Shown here piece by piece: positions 5,456 to 5,487 of a DNA stretch of 5,487 nt (positions are counted from its first letter, which is position 1; each line of letters starts with the position of its first letter). The DNA is from Desulfobacteraceae bacterium (GTDB taxonomy: Bacteria > Desulfobacterota > Desulfobacteria > Desulfobacterales > Desulfosalsimonadaceae). The notes below the pieces were generated by a model, which saw nothing but the letters and a program-made list of their open reading frames with translations, searched no databases and was not told the DNA's origin. The DNA is taken from the NCBI GenBank assembly GCA_021162325.1, contig JAGGYV010000136.1:1-5487 (forward strand). Direction: 5' to 3'. The translations under genes were made by a program, and so were the position numbers.

Positions 5456-5487
5456 ATGAGTGAAGATGTATATAAAAAACTGGCAAC
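5456..5487 (+). CDS. Start of an unidentified gene, truncated by the window edge (possible 4Fe-4S protein)
   Basis: ATG 5456 is preceded by a strong ribosome binding site, AAGGAG at 5444-5449, with a 6-base spacer. Ten full codons are visible, MSEDVYKKLA, and then the window ends. The opening resembles that of Desulfobacterota 4Fe-4S ferredoxin-like proteins that begin M-(S/T)-(E/D)-D-(V/I)-Y-x-x-L-A, which would make sense as an electron partner for the molybdoenzyme. Ten residues are far too few to prove it. The 105 bases before it, after the repeat pair, contain weak -35/-10-like hexamers (TTGAGT 5387-5392 and TAAAAA 5411-5416), giving it a possible promoter of its own behind the upstream terminator. 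Confidence 0.6.
   Translation, partial: MSEDVYKKLA

Noticed and set aside
1..5487. CRISPR array, tRNA or rRNA
   Set aside because: No regularly spaced direct repeats and no cloverleaf or rRNA-like sequence were seen on either strand.

Overview
The window looks like a stretch of a strictly anaerobic, probably sulfate-reducing Desulfobacterota chromosome (Desulfobacterales-like). This is an inference from protein character: a cytoplasmic molybdopterin enzyme of the DMSO-reductase superfamily, an NAD-type SDR, a WHG-type TetR regulator and an IS4-type transposase, together with AT-leaning composition and dispersed hairpin repeats. No database search was possible.

Layout, left to right. Bases 2-397 are the 3' end of an IS4-family transposase gene that enters from the left. 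Bases 548-987 are a short-chain dehydrogenase/reductase (SDR) gene broken by an apparent internal deletion: the NAD-binding half is intact, the catalytic half is gone, and a plausible C-terminal tail survives in another frame. Bases 1054-3318 encode a complete 754-aa molybdopterin/[4Fe-4S] oxidoreductase without an export signal. Thirty bases later, 3349-4173 encode a 274-aa alpha/beta hydrolase. These three same-strand genes look like one operon. Bases 4174-4537 are non-coding and hold a dispersed imperfect inverted repeat, then a long near-perfect palindrome that overlaps a good sigma-70 -35 box. Bases 4538-5164 encode a TetR-family regulator whose last codons and stop codon lie inside a strong Rho-independent terminator. 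Bases 5171-5455 hold a convergent pair of ATTCCC-type hairpin repeats. A new gene with a strong ribosome binding site starts at 5456 and runs off the window.

Working model (inference). The TetR protein represses its own promoter through the palindrome and may control the neighbouring catabolic genes. The molybdopterin enzyme would carry out a redox step on an organic substrate in the cytoplasm, the alpha/beta hydrolase would cleave an ester, thioester or C-C bond, and the SDR, now probably dead, once supplied an alcohol/ketone step. No electron-transfer subunit is complete in the window; the truncated gene at 5456 could be one. The substrate cannot be read from the sequence. The most notable items are the 37-bp palindrome, the apparent lack of a usual Cys/Sec/Ser metal ligand in the molybdoenzyme, and the internally deleted SDR next to an insertion sequence.
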